From NCBI GenBank assembly GCA_963930645.1, contig OZ005660.1, positions 241,928,836 through 241,992,835 on the forward strand: 64,000 nt of DNA, written 5' to 3'. Positions 53,690 through 64,000 of the stretch are shown here, in pieces; the first letter of the stretch is position 1; the number at the start of each line of letters is the position of its first letter. The notes under the pieces were generated by a model that was given only the letters and a program-made list of their open reading frames with translations, ran no database searches and was not told where the DNA came from. The stretch comes from Salticus scenicus. Taxonomy: Eukaryota > Arthropoda > Arachnida > Araneae > Salticidae. Position numbers and translations under genes: made by a program.

Positions 53690-53800
53690 AAACACATCGA
53701 ATAAACATAGATAAAATTCAGCACCGACATACGAAGCATGCGCGAAATCTGAAGGAAAGTGTGAGAGTTGCTCGTCGCCGACTAGACGCTAGTAATAACA
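53690..53800 (+). repeat. Inverted partner of 50390-50512
   Basis: GCATGCGCGAAATCTG, AGGAAAGTGTG and GTTGCTCGTCGCCG in complementary order to the 50.4-kb copy. It abuts the TIR at 53803. Confidence 0.65.
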
Positions 53801-55309
53801 ACGAGCGTGTTCAGTTGGCAGCCCGATCAACGACCGTTCGATTGTTCCCGAGCCAAAATGTTCAGTGTTACATCGGTTCAGTGGAATGGACCGATCTCGA
53901 CCGGTCGTGGTTCAAAGAGACCAGAAAAATGGCTTGATCCATTGGGTCACGTGATTGATCCAATGCGCATTGAGATGAAAATGAGACTCTGACTGACACT
54001 ACGCAGCATAAACCTGAACAATGAACATCTGTTTTTGACAATGATTGTTTATGTCTTTAATTAGCTCATGATGAATATTGATGCACCTATTTATGTGCAT
54101 TGTTCGTGCTTTAGAAAATAAGGTAAGTAATTCCATAAAATGCTAAACTATATTATGTTTATTTATTTTGTAAGAAAGATTTTTTACGTAATAACGATTT
54201 TCGATACGTAATTTCTTTTATTGACAAACGTAACACTTAAACATAAAATTAAAAGAAAAATTTACACAATATTAATTAAAACAAAAATACTTTTATTTTC
54301 TTTTTTCATTTGGATGCTATCATATTTTGTTAATTTAATATATAAAAATAAGCTTGGAAAAATTAATTATTTCACTTTTTTTTTTTTTTTTTTTTTTTTT
54401 TTTCAGACAAAGATTTTCATTTATGCGATTGTTTTTTGTTTACAAATAGAAACGATTGAAAACAAATGTTTTTTGTTTACAAATAGAACGATTGATTTGT
54501 AAACGATTGAATTTTTACCTTTAAAACAATAAGTTAACTACAAGTAAATAAATTGAAATCATTCCACATATATTTTTATTTTGGTAAAAATAAGTTCAAG
54601 ATGCAAATAGTAAATTTAATAAACAAAACAGACCGGGAAAAAAGTAGATATATAATTAAGCAGTGTTTACATTGCTAGTTTATCTTAATATTCAGTCGGC
54701 AATAAGAGAAAAAGTCCTTTGTATTGATTCATAAATCGAAGAAGAAAGTAAGATTATTTTTTATATAAATTCATTATACTAACTAAACTTCATATTTTAT
54801 ATTATTTAATTTTTTTTCCATTTTTTTTCAAAAACGTTTTTGTTGTACATTTCTGTTCATAATAAAAATCAATGAGAAAGAAAAGTGTTTTCTAATATCA
54901 ATGACTACTCATTTAAGATAAATCCACTCTGCTCCTTTAAAAATAAATATAACGTAACATTCTTAACATTTTCATGATTAAAATTGTTTATAAATGAATA
55001 TAGAAAAATCATAACCAAAGTAATGTATATCAGTAATTTATCAGTACAATCAATTAATAGCTCCTGATTTTATGTTAGCAGAATACAAAAGTCTTCTTTA
55101 ATAAGAAAGAAGGAAAATTGTTATTACGTAAAAGATATTTTTTTTTTTTTAAGAAAAAAAGGAATATAGTTTATCATTTTATGGAATTACGTATTTAAAG
55201 TCCAGAAAAAATAAACAACAGAAATACAATAAAAAACCTGCTAATACAGGTCAAATTAGGTAGATGGCGCTGCTCCAATCACGTCAGAATTGTTACAAAT
55301 GGTTCAGTT

Positions 55310-57230
55310 AGAGCCCCTAAATAAAATAATAGGCCGGCGCATCACCGCCATTTTTTTGCCTCGGAAGAGGACAGCATTCCCGCTTGGCGCCTTTATCGCT
55401 TTCCTAATGATTTCAAGAAATCTTGATCTGCAGCTAATCTGGTCAAGATAAGAGCAATAAGCAACAATAATATTCATAAAAACATTTTTTTCACAGTACA
55501 TTCTCAGGATGTCATTTTATTCTGAAGATATCCATATGGATGTACGATGTGTTGTTAGGGCGGTTTCTGTTTCTTTTACAAAATGTCGTCAAAACTCAAA
55601 TACACAGTAATAGAAGGTCTGTGAACATTTTATATTCATTTCTTGAATGATTATAGCAGTTTATCGCTAAACAAACTTCCATATCATAGTTTACTTAGCT
55701 AAAATTATGAAATATAATAAAATAAGTTACTCTAAAGTAACGTAAGACAAAAAAAAAAAAAAAAAAAAAATGTTTTTTGTTTGCTTATCAGAGAAACGCG
55801 CTGGGTACATGTGGCAACCCTAAGGCAACAAAATGCCTGATGCGCCAGCTCGTATACATAGGAGCCTTAGGTTCAGTAGATTCCTAGCGCGATCCAGGAT
55901 CAGTGACGTCATCACCTGGTCGAATTGATCCATCTCGGGTAGAACCCCTAAATAAAATAATAGGCCGGCGCATCACCGCCATTTTTGTGCCTCTGACGAG
56001 AACAGTATTCCCGCTCTGCGTCTTATCGCTTCCCTAATGATTTTAAGAAATCTTGATCTGAAGATAACCCGGTCAAGATAAGAGCAATAAGCAACAATAA
56101 TATTCCTAAAAACATGTTTTTTTTTTTTGCAGTACAGTCTCAGGATGTCATTTTATTCTGAGGATATCCTATGGATGTACTGGGGTAAGACGTGTTGTTA
56201 GGACGGTTTCTGTTTCTTTCACAAAATGTCGTCAAAACTCAAATACACAGTAATAGAAGGTCTGTGAAAACTTTATATTTACTTCTTGAATGATTATAGC
56301 AATTTATCGCTATACAAACTTCCATATTACTTAGCTAAAATTATGATGTATAATAAAACAAGTTACCAGTGGCGGATCCAGAACTTGACTTTTTGGGGGG
56401 GCTGAGATTTTTCAAAATGTTATACTAGACAAATAAAAATTTACAATTGCAATATTCAATGGTGAATGTCAGTGTTTTGGGGGGGGGCTTCAGCCCCCTA
56501 GCCCCCCCCCTTAAATCCGCCACTGCAAGTTACTTTAAAGTAACGCAAGACGATAAAAAAAAAAAAAATGTCGTTTGTTTATCAGAGAAACGCTCTGGGT
56601 AAGGCTAGTATATATACGAGCTGGCGCATCAGGCATTTTGTTGCCTTAATGTTGTCACGTGTACCCAGCGAGTTTCTCTGATAAACAAAGGACAAACATT
56701 TTGTTTAATCGTCTTACGTTTCTGTAAAGTAACTTATTTTATTATATTTCATAATTTTAGCTAAGTAAACTATGATATGGAAGTTTGTTTAGCGATAAAC
56801 TGCTATAATCATTCAAGAAGTGAATATAAAGTGTACGCAGACTGTGTATTTGAGTTTTGGCGACATTTTGTGAAAGAAACAGAAATCGCCCTAACAACAC
56901 ATCTTACTCCAGTACATCCATAGGATATCCTCAGAATAAAATGTCATCCTCAGAATGCACTGTAACAAAAAAGGTGTTTTTAGGAATATTATTGTTGTTT
57001 ATTGCTCTTATCTTGACCGGATTAGCTACAGATTAAGATTTCTTAAAATCATTAGGGAAGCGATAAGGACGCCAAGCGGGAATGCTGTCCTCTTAGGAGG
57101 CAAAAAAATGGCGGTGATGCGCCGGCCTATTAGTTTATTTAGGGGCTCTAGCTCTGGGTACACATCGCAACCCTAAGGCAACAAAATGCCTGATGCGCCA
57201 GCTCGTATATATAGGAGCCTTAATCTCGGG
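55310..57230. repeat. Two direct and one inverted ~650-bp units
   Basis: Unit marks: CCCCTAAATAAAATAATAGG-CCGGCGCATCACC at 55315 and 55945, and the complement near 57110-57140. The unit ends with GCCTGATGCGCCAGCTCGTA, present at 55831, 56614 (inverted) and 57188. One short frame, WRLYRFPNDFKKS (55384-55422, with a similar PYRFPNDFKK on the minus strand in the third unit), resembles the FYRFPxD segment of THAP domains, but the cysteines are not seen. Short ORFs at 55304 and 56955 are the other strand of this segment. Confidence 0.65.
56359..56533. mobile_element. hAT MITE with exact 8-bp duplication (CAAGTTAC)
   Basis: Element 56367-56525 (159 bp) with ends CAGTGGCGGATCCAGAACTT / TTAAATCCGCCACTG, flanked both sides by CAAGTTAC. 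G-rich and C-rich interior blocks. It sits inside the second ~650-bp unit. Related copy at 61438-61614. Confidence 0.92.
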
Positions 57231-57860
57231 TGCTCTACTGAACACGCTCAATATAAAACTTCGAAGGCCGATATTCGAATTCTTGATTAGTTTTCTTTTA
57301 ATTAATTAAAATATGAAAATAATAACTTCCTATCCTAATAGTTATAAAAACTGCTATTAAAATATTAGCTGTAATTTAATTGTTGCGAAAAAAATTTACG
57401 AGTTCATTTTCTTTCGACATAAAAATACTTTTAATCAAACGTGCACGTTAAAAATTTTTCAAAAGTTTAATTATGCATGTCACAAAAATTGACCACATTA
57501 TCACTTAAAAATTTTCTACACATTGATAATGTGCAGTGCATGAAGCTAATATATGTTGTTTTAAAATATACTGACCAAACGTCCCCATTTTCTGGGGACA
57601 AATGGGGACTTCCTTTTATTTTTTAAGGATTTTTCTAATTTTTAAAAAAATGTAGAAAGTAAATTATGAATCAGTAATACTTTATTTTTAGTTCTTATTT
57701 ATTAGGAATGAAAAAATCCATCCATAATTGGATAATTGAAGCAATTTTTAACGCTTCTCTCTTATAAAGGTACTTTGATCTGGTCAGCCTTAATCTTTTA
57801 GAATCTAAAAGGATTAATATTTTCTTTTAAGACCAACTTTTTTTTGCCGTATTTTTATTA

Positions 57861-58384
57861 AGCGCTTATTAGACACGGTAACTCTGGAAACAATCAATTT
57901 TTGAGCTGACATTAGCGCTGATTTTTCCTCGACGAAAACACCGTAGAGGTTATAGCAGACGGGTGAAAAGTTGGAGGAAAGAAGGCTACTTTTGACGATT
58001 TTTATCACTTTTCTTGGCGCAAATAAAGTATGCAATGATTAGTGTTAAATTTCGCTTTCGTTTGTGGAAAATATTGCACTATTATTTCTACTTTAATCTT
58101 TGTTACAACTATTGTCACACCGCCATTCGAAAATAAAAACGACCAGTTCCAAATTCTTATCACTAAACGGTGAAATAAATGTGCTTAACGGTATTATTTC
58201 TTTTTTAAATGTTCCCTTTAAACAATCTCCTTGTTCCGCCATCTTGGAAATATGACGTATCAAAATAACGCATTCTGTGCGCTATCACGCTGGGAGTAGA
58301 GATGATTTTTTCCGAAAAATCGGCGCTAATCAGTGGTTGGCTCTAAAATCGCCTGTAAAGTCATTGTGTCTGATACGCGCTTTA
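57861..58384. mobile_element. ~520-bp TIR element with ~68-bp imperfect ends
   Basis: GCGCTTATTAGACACGGTAA and the inner GAGCTGACATTAGCGC are inverted at the right end (GGCGCTAATCAGTGGTTGGC ... GTGTCTGATACGCGC). TTAA/TTTAA stands at the outer edges. No ORF beyond the 73-codon minus frame overlapping the left end. Confidence 0.6.
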
Positions 58385-58399
58385 ACTTCGATTCTTGTT

Positions 58400-58790
58400 T
58401 GTTTGTTTAGTACAAATATTGCAATCGATTTTTAACTAACTTCCCGACAAGCTAGACATTTGCAACTTTCAGAGTAGCTCAGAACACGGTGACCGGTGAC
58501 AATACCTTTTTTTACTACCTTTAGCCAACTGTTTCTGGTTTCCGCTGCCGTCGGTAGCGTTTATATGATTCAACAGATAATTTATTTAACTAACTTCCCG
58601 ACTAGTTAGACATTTGAAACTTTTAGAATAGCTCAAAACACGATAACAATGCATTTTTTTAAAAATTCTGTTAGCCAATTGTTTCGGGTCCCCGCTGCCT
58701 TCGGTAGCGTTTATCTTATTCAACAATCATTTAACTTCCCGACTAGCTAGACATTTGAAACTTTTACAAAAGCAGTACATCATGACAAGG
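58400..58790 (+). repeat. Three direct copies of a CTAACTTCCCGACTAGCTAGA repeat
   Basis: Copies near 58430, 58590 and 58730, each followed by CATTTGAAACTTTTA(G/C)A. A further copy lies at 50345. A GCTGCCGTCGGTAGCGTTTAT-type block also repeats at 58543 and 58698. Confidence 0.6.
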
Positions 58791-59199
58791 CATTCTTTTA
58801 AGGTATATAAAATGTTCTTTTTATTTTGTAATTATTATCAATTTCACTAGTGAATATTATCAGGGAGTAGTAAATATCCAATAAATCCACGCGTCTGGTC
58901 GTATTTCCTTTTTGAAATAGAATATTATTCTATAAGAAACAGATAGCAAATTATTTAAAGTTATAGATATTCTATTTAATTTTGCTGAATTTTCATATAT
59001 GTTGAAGTTTTATGGAGCTATCAGCTCTTTCCGCAAAAGTGGTAACGCTGAATGCAACCAAACAATACCAGCCTTGTAAGTTGTCTTTTGAAAAATTGTA
59101 GCTGTGTAAATGTTAAAAAGATGAAAAAAGAAAATTAACGTAAAGTCTTTTACACAGTGGCGTAGTGTTATATTAGAGCGCCCGAGGCTGTTAAAAATT

Positions 59200-59465
59200 A
59201 AGTGCCCCTATCCTTCCGGTGATGGTGTTAAGGTCGATTGACAACCTTAGAGTCCTAGTGCATGGAGCGCTTTAATAGGGAGTGTTTCTAAGAGGTACAA
59301 ACCCACATTCATACGCGAGTTTTAAAGAAAACTAGAAAACCATGGAAAATTAAGAACTACTTAAGCTACGAGTGCGACCTGGGTTCAAGTTGAACACTTC
59401 TCATCTGTTAGCTTCGACAGCAGAACCACTTGGATACTGATGGCTAACTTCCATGGTTATGGAAT
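59200..59465 (-). repeat. tRNA-derived SINE, diverged copy on minus strand
   Basis: The minus strand has box B-like CTTGAACCCAGG, a TTTTCCATGGTTTTCTAG core and a CTAAGGTTGTCAATCGACC tail, in the order of the 6.1- and 47.8-kb copies. Confidence 0.6.
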
Positions 59466-59539
59466 TAAATGTGTAACTTGAGTGTGATGTTCAACCCAAA
59501 CCGCTAATTAAATTTATAAACAATTCAAAAGCTATAAAT

Positions 59540-60090
59540 TCACATTTTATTAAAAAAGTAAGATTACTTTCACATTTAAAAATAAGAAAACCTTACTGTA
59601 ATCTTCTATTAATTCACCATAATCCTTTCAAGGGGGCCTCCTCATTCTTAGCTGTTTATTAAACAGAGTCATTTTGGGAAGGAGAGAGGGGGGGGGTCCT
59701 CATCGTCAGCAGTAGGTTTGTGTGGCTCGGTCTAATCCTTGAACTGACTCCTTTCGGTTTGACGATTGACTAGATGGCGCCCTGATAGGCTCAAACCAAT
59801 TGTTAGCTCGTGTGTCTTTATTGAATTGCTATTGGAAAAAATTTCAGCAGTTTCTCTATTTAAAGCATAGGTGATGTTATTAAAGAAACAGTTCAAAATT
59901 TTTCTAACAGTAATTCAATAAATGACAACGAGCCAACGATGGGTTGGAGACAATCAATTGGAGTCAGTTGAAGGAATAGACCTTGCCACACAAGCATGCC
60001 ACTGAGGATGAAGGGGGGGGGGGGTCGAAAGGACTATGGCGAATTAACACAAGCTTAAAGTTTTCTTATTTTTAAATATGTTTATAAACT
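59540..60090. repeat. ~550-bp foldback repeat
   Basis: The left arm (AAAATAAGAAAACCTTACTG, TCATCGTCAGCAGTAGG, TTGAACTGACTCC) is inverted in the right arm (GGAGTCAGTTGAAGGAAT, GCCACTGAGGATGAAGG, AAGTTTTCTTATTTTTAAA). Both arms carry G-runs. Possibly a foldback MITE. Confidence 0.6.
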
Positions 60091-60685
60091 TCTGGTGGAT
60101 AACTGTTTTATCACAATCACAATTACTTTCTTTTGCAGCCATCAGAATTTTTCTTTTTAAAAATCATATTATAATTCTATCTTTGTTATCTAGGAATAAA
60201 AATATTTCCAAAAAGAAAAAAATACATAACAAGTAAGCAGTTTTTATATAATTTGAATATATGAATCATTATACGAATTACTCTATCAAAATATATATGC
60301 AAATCTCTTTCAAACGACAAGAGAGATAGATCATAGTCTGTATCTGCTCATCATCGCGAGTTGATATATTTATTAATTTTAAGTTTGAAAAGTTTCTATC
60401 CCATACTATACTCTTTTTCCCCAAACCTGGCGCTTGAAGGCTACGCACAGATGAACTATACTATGACCTCACTTCTCCTATTCGTTGCTAGGTTACGAAG
60501 CAAACAAATCGCTCTTCCTATTTTTTCGCACGTCTTTTTTGAAAGATGAAAAAAAAAAACATATATTAATAGTAAATTACGCTGCGTCTTTGTGACGAAA
60601 TTCTAACATTTAAATGTCTACAAATTACAAAAAAAGGGAATATTTATATACATTCATAAAAGGGTATATTTATATACGTTTATTA

Positions 60686-60722
<37 letters not shown>

Positions 60723-61437
60723 TCTTAAAGCTATAAAGCGAAAATTACTCCGACGGATCAAAATTTGACTTCTTTTCGGAGGTAAAAGTGAACAACTCCC
60801 TAGGAGTTAATTTTACTCTATTTTCGGAGCAATTCTATTTTGCTCCAATTTAGAGCAAATTAGAATTGCTCCGCTTTTACTAAATTTTGAGCTTTCCATT
60901 TTACCCGATTTTGTAGTGATTTTGTTCTATTTCAGAGCACTTCCCACTACATTTTAATTTTTCTATTTTGCTCCATTTTGGAGGGTTTTTTTTGCTGTAT
61001 TTTAGACCTCTTTCCAGTACACTCTTTCCATTTTACTTGTTTTCGGGGGGATTTTGCATGATATTAGAGCAATTTTATTATTTATTGTTATTATTATTAA
61101 TTTATTGATTAAGTTTTGGTTATTAGAAAGATTTATAGGCGTGATCCGTAATTCTTGAATAGACATATATTTAGCTTAACTGCAGATTCTGATGTTTAAA
61201 GAAATTAGCTAAATTTCATAAAAACATCCGTATTTGAAGTAGCCAACAGTTAGAGGGTATGTACAGTTTTTCTTTTCTTTACAAATTTTATACAATTTTA
61301 AATTTAAATAGAATTTTTGAAACAATCATTTTTTTTTTTTTTTCTTTTTTTCATTTCTTTATTTTTTTTTTCATTTCTTCATTTCTTTCTTTATTTTTTC
61401 TTTTATTATTATTATTATTTTTTTTTTTTGATAGAGA
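60091..61437. other. AT-rich stretch with T-runs and TA microsatellite
   Basis: (TA)n at about 60690-60717. 60720-61080 has iterated GGAGCAATTTT / TGCTCC-like motifs suggestive of an old repeat. No gene; the 61259-61513 ORF is poly-Phe from T-runs. Confidence 0.45.
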
Positions 61438-61622
61438 CAGTGGAGGATTTAAGGGGGGGGGGGTTAGGGGGCTGAGACCCCCTCCCCTCCCAAACACTGA
61501 CATTTACAATTGAATATTGCAATTGTAAATTTTTTATTGGTCTAGAATAACACTTTGAAAAATCTTAGCCCCCCCCCGTCCCTCCCCGAGATTCAAGTTC
61601 TGGATCCGCCACTGGATAGAGA
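61430..61622. mobile_element. hAT MITE with exact 8-bp duplication (GATAGAGA)
   Basis: Element 61438-61614 (177 bp), inverted orientation to the 56.4-kb copy. Ends CAGTGGAGGATTTAAGG / AGTTCTGGATCCGCCACTG, flanked by GATAGAGA on both sides. Confidence 0.92.
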
Positions 61623-61627
61623 ATTAA

Positions 61628-63108
61628 TATAATATAATTTTATGTACTTAGTTATCTAATACTAAGTAGAAAATTAGAAAACTTAATTGACAGCATTACA
61701 CTTTATATATATATTTACAGTATTTTCTTTTGAAAAGAATTCTGGTTTTTATGAATTCGCAATAATAATATCATAATATAATAGTGTCATTAATGAAAAT
61801 AGTGTGGATAATTTTTGCCACAGCAAATTTGTTAAATTAATCGCCACACATTTCTAGTTTCAAATATTACATGTATTAAAAATTATACTTTTTTTTTGGT
61901 GTAGTGTAAGTATGTTAATATCTTTAAACTGATAACGATTAAATATTACGTACATAGTTTCCTATTCATGCTATATTTATTTTTTATTCACCCGATAATT
62001 AAATGCTGTAAAAGTTTTACATTTATTTTCTCTCATTTAAAAATACTAATTGATAAAAGTAAAGAACTAATTTCTCTTGTATGATGACATCTTGTAAAGT
62101 CACAAATTATTTATTTCAGTTTTTAATATTTACTGAAAGATGAGCAGAGCATTTAATTAAACAGTTTTGTTATAATTTCAGTAATTCATATCTTATTCAG
62201 AATAATTTCAATATAAAATCTCGATAAGTGTGAATAATAAATTATAAACAGAAGTATATTCCACTTGAAAGAGTAAAGTTTAACTCTGGTGGAGTTTTCA
62301 TTTTGTTTATTTATTTATTCATTCTCTTGTTTACACGACACTGAATAAAAATTTATTATGATTCCCAGTTTAGAAAGTTAATTAAATTATTCAAAATTTA
62401 GATGTTATTTAATGTTTCTCATCTGTTTCATTTAGAAATGTGACTTGTAATGGCCCAACCTTTCTTTAAATTATATAATTGAGCATTCATTAAAATTTAA
62501 TTCCTTAAAACTTAAATTAGAGTGTTTCGTTGATTTCTATTAGAAATGTTAAAATTTTATAATAAATAGTTTAATTAGATGCTCTGCTCATCTTCCAATA
62601 AACATTAAAAACAGAAATTAATAATTTGTTTCTTTACAGGGTGACATCTTATATGAGAAATTATTTTTTTATTTTTATCCATTAGTATTTTAAAATGAGA
62701 GAAGATGTATGTAAAACCTTTACAGCGTTAATTATTGACAGAATAAAAAATAAATATAGTTCATATAGAAATATATATAATATTTGTTCGCTATCAGATT
62801 AAACATTATATTAGCGGATTATACTACAGCAAATTAAAGCACAAATTTCTTAAAATATAATTATTTAAACTAGAAGTATGTGTCAATAAATTAAATATAT
62901 ATGTATGGAAATAATTAACTACACTACTTCAGTTAATGAAATTCTTACAATATATATATTTCGTTTTTGGGAATTAATATCAAAATCAAAATTAATAAAT
63001 ACTTTTCAAAAGAAAATACTGCAAATATAAATAAAATGTAATACTTTCATTTTCTTTTTTCCACATGTTTTAACCTAACTAAGTATATGAAATTATATTA
63101 TGTTAATT
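61628..63108. repeat. ~1.48-kb foldback with ~550-bp imperfect arms
   Basis: The left arm (ACTTAGTTATCTAA, CAGTATTTTCTTTTGAAAAG, AAAGATGAGCAGAGCATTTA) is inverted in the right arm (TAGATGCTCTGCTCATCTT, CTTTTCAAAAGAAAATACTG, CTAACTAAGTATA). The arms match over most of 61628-62200 and 62530-63108. No ORF. Confidence 0.75.
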
Positions 63109-63190
63109 TTCTCTATTAAAATTCTGAAAATTAATATATTTGATAAAGTTTCGAAAATTAAAAAAAATTTATAAATCTAAATTTAAAATT

Positions 63191-63226
<36 letters not shown>

Positions 63227-63374
63227 AAAAGAAAACAAAGGTTACGTAGCGCACACTTCATATTTCAGCAGGCATATCTTCATAGAGATGAAAAATAGTG
63301 TCGTTAAAAAGGTTGAATCTAAATATTCACAGGTACTGCGCATGGTCTGCACTGCCGAAGGCAATGGGACCTGC

Positions 63375-63512
63375 ACTGTAAAAAATATGTCCTCTTTGCT
63401 GCCAGAAACTTTCTGCCATTTGAAAGAATAAATTCTGATAACATAATTACGCGTATTTTCTCAAATTACAGACAATTTCTGGCAGCAAGTAGGGCATATT
63501 TTTTACAGTGCG
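63375..63512. mobile_element. ~138-bp MITE with CACTGTAAAAAATATG ends
   Basis: CACTGTAAAAAATATGTCC and TTTGCTGCCAGAAA are inverted at the right end (TTTCTGGCAGCAA, GGGCATATTTTTTACAGTG), giving ~35-bp arms. The surrounding sequence (63270-63374, 63555-63660) holds two diverged direct copies of a CACTGCCGAAGGCAATGGGA-like block. Confidence 0.7.
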
Positions 63513-64000
63513 GAGTGAGGTTTTCCTCCGATAGGAAATACTTTTTTAATTTTTTTTAATTTTTTCTGAACTTATAAAAAATAGTATCATTAAGAGGAAC
63601 GAATTTTGAGAGGTGCGATTTACAGACACAAGCTTACACTGCCAAATGTAGTGGGAACCCGATATAAATTTTTATGAAATATATATATATATATATATAT
63701 ATATATTTCTTTTTTACTGATAAAATATAAGGGATTAGTACAGATATTTATTAATGTTTTTTTTTCTAGAAAAAAAAAGCAGCTTATATTTTAAAATTTA
63801 GTCACATTAGCCTTTCATTTCGATTATATGTGCCGAAAAAAAAAAAACATAAGTATGCTGAAGAGGTTAACAAAATCCTGTTCCACTTTAAAATGAAGTT
63901 TAAGGCATAGAATATTGCACATAAATCAGACACGCTGCCCTATTTTTCAAAATATTGGGGGTTATCCCCCCTCAAACTACATTTTTGTCTCCCCCTTTAT
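63513..64000. other. AT-rich stretch to the window end
   Basis: TA microsatellite at about 63679-63707. No gene is seen. Confidence 0.5.

Larger units (their letters stand above)
53803..57249. mobile_element. 3.45-kb TIR-bounded region with repeated internal units
   Basis: GAGCGTGTTCAGTTGGCAGC at 53803 is inverted at the right end (TGCTCTACTGAACACGCTC, ending 57249). A clear target duplication was not found. Inside, two direct and one inverted ~600-650-bp units occupy 55.3-57.2 kb; the rest is AT-rich. No intact transposase. Confidence 0.5.

Noticed and set aside
61259..61513. 84-aa ORF as a membrane protein
   Set aside because: Phe/Leu/Ser string is translated from T-runs and extends into a hAT MITE.
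1..64000. Prokaryotic operons, ribosome binding sites or rho-independent terminators
   Set aside because: Genome features (LTR retrotransposon, SINEs, MITEs, microsatellites, splice-like sites) are eukaryotic.

Overview
The window is eukaryotic, AT-rich (roughly 70% A+T by eye) and dominated by transposable elements, microsatellites and long homopolymer runs. It has few protein-coding stretches. Arthropod origin is the best reading, possibly a spider or other arachnid: the LTR promoter has a TCAGTT initiator, and there are tRNA-derived SINEs, piggyBac-, hAT- and Tc1-like MITEs and intronless lineage-specific-looking ORFs. The taxon is inference; nothing here fixes the species. LAYOUT. 0.9-4.0 kb: a small gene island with a TATA-type promoter, a 154-codon ORF broken by one in-frame stop, and two divergently transcribed paralogous intronless genes (328 and 384 aa) sharing a SOCS-box-like motif and paired CxxC motifs. 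The island lies between two similar TTAA-rich motifs. 4.7-12 kb: a dense field of SINEs and TIR elements. 12.37-35.46 kb: one Ty3/Gypsy LTR retrotransposon on the minus strand, inserted in a TA microsatellite. Its LTRs, tRNA-Leu-type PBS, polypurine tract, gag, protease, RT/RNase H and integrase are all recognisable. It is expanded from about 6.66 kb to 23 kb by two later insertions: a 15.6-kb TIR element with a 9-bp target duplication in gag, and a 794-bp hAT-like element with an 8-bp duplication in the 5' LTR. The 15.6-kb element carries a head-to-head array of ~500-bp satellite units, a nested 2.67-kb TIR element with a decayed THAP-like exon, a 546-bp hAT-like element and more repeats, but no visible transposase. 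35.5-39.8 kb: MITEs and a 1.68-kb TIR element. 39.87-40.83 kb: a multi-finger C2H2 zinc-finger ORF with a decaying 3' end. 41-50 kb: mostly AT-rich, with a SINE disrupted by a palindromic MITE and a 92-bp perfect spacerless palindrome. 50-64 kb: inverted and tandem repeats, a GC-rich island at 52.5-52.9 kb, a 3.45-kb TIR region with ~650-bp repeat units, two hAT MITEs with exact 8-bp duplications, and large foldback structures. HOW IT FITS TOGETHER. The only plausible host genes are the two SOCS-box-like paralogs, perhaps the broken small ORF, and the zinc-finger ORF. The rest is a nested record of mobile-element activity. The two LTRs differ at only about a dozen positions over ~640 bp, so the Gypsy insertion looks fairly recent and the 15.6-kb element inside it is younger still.
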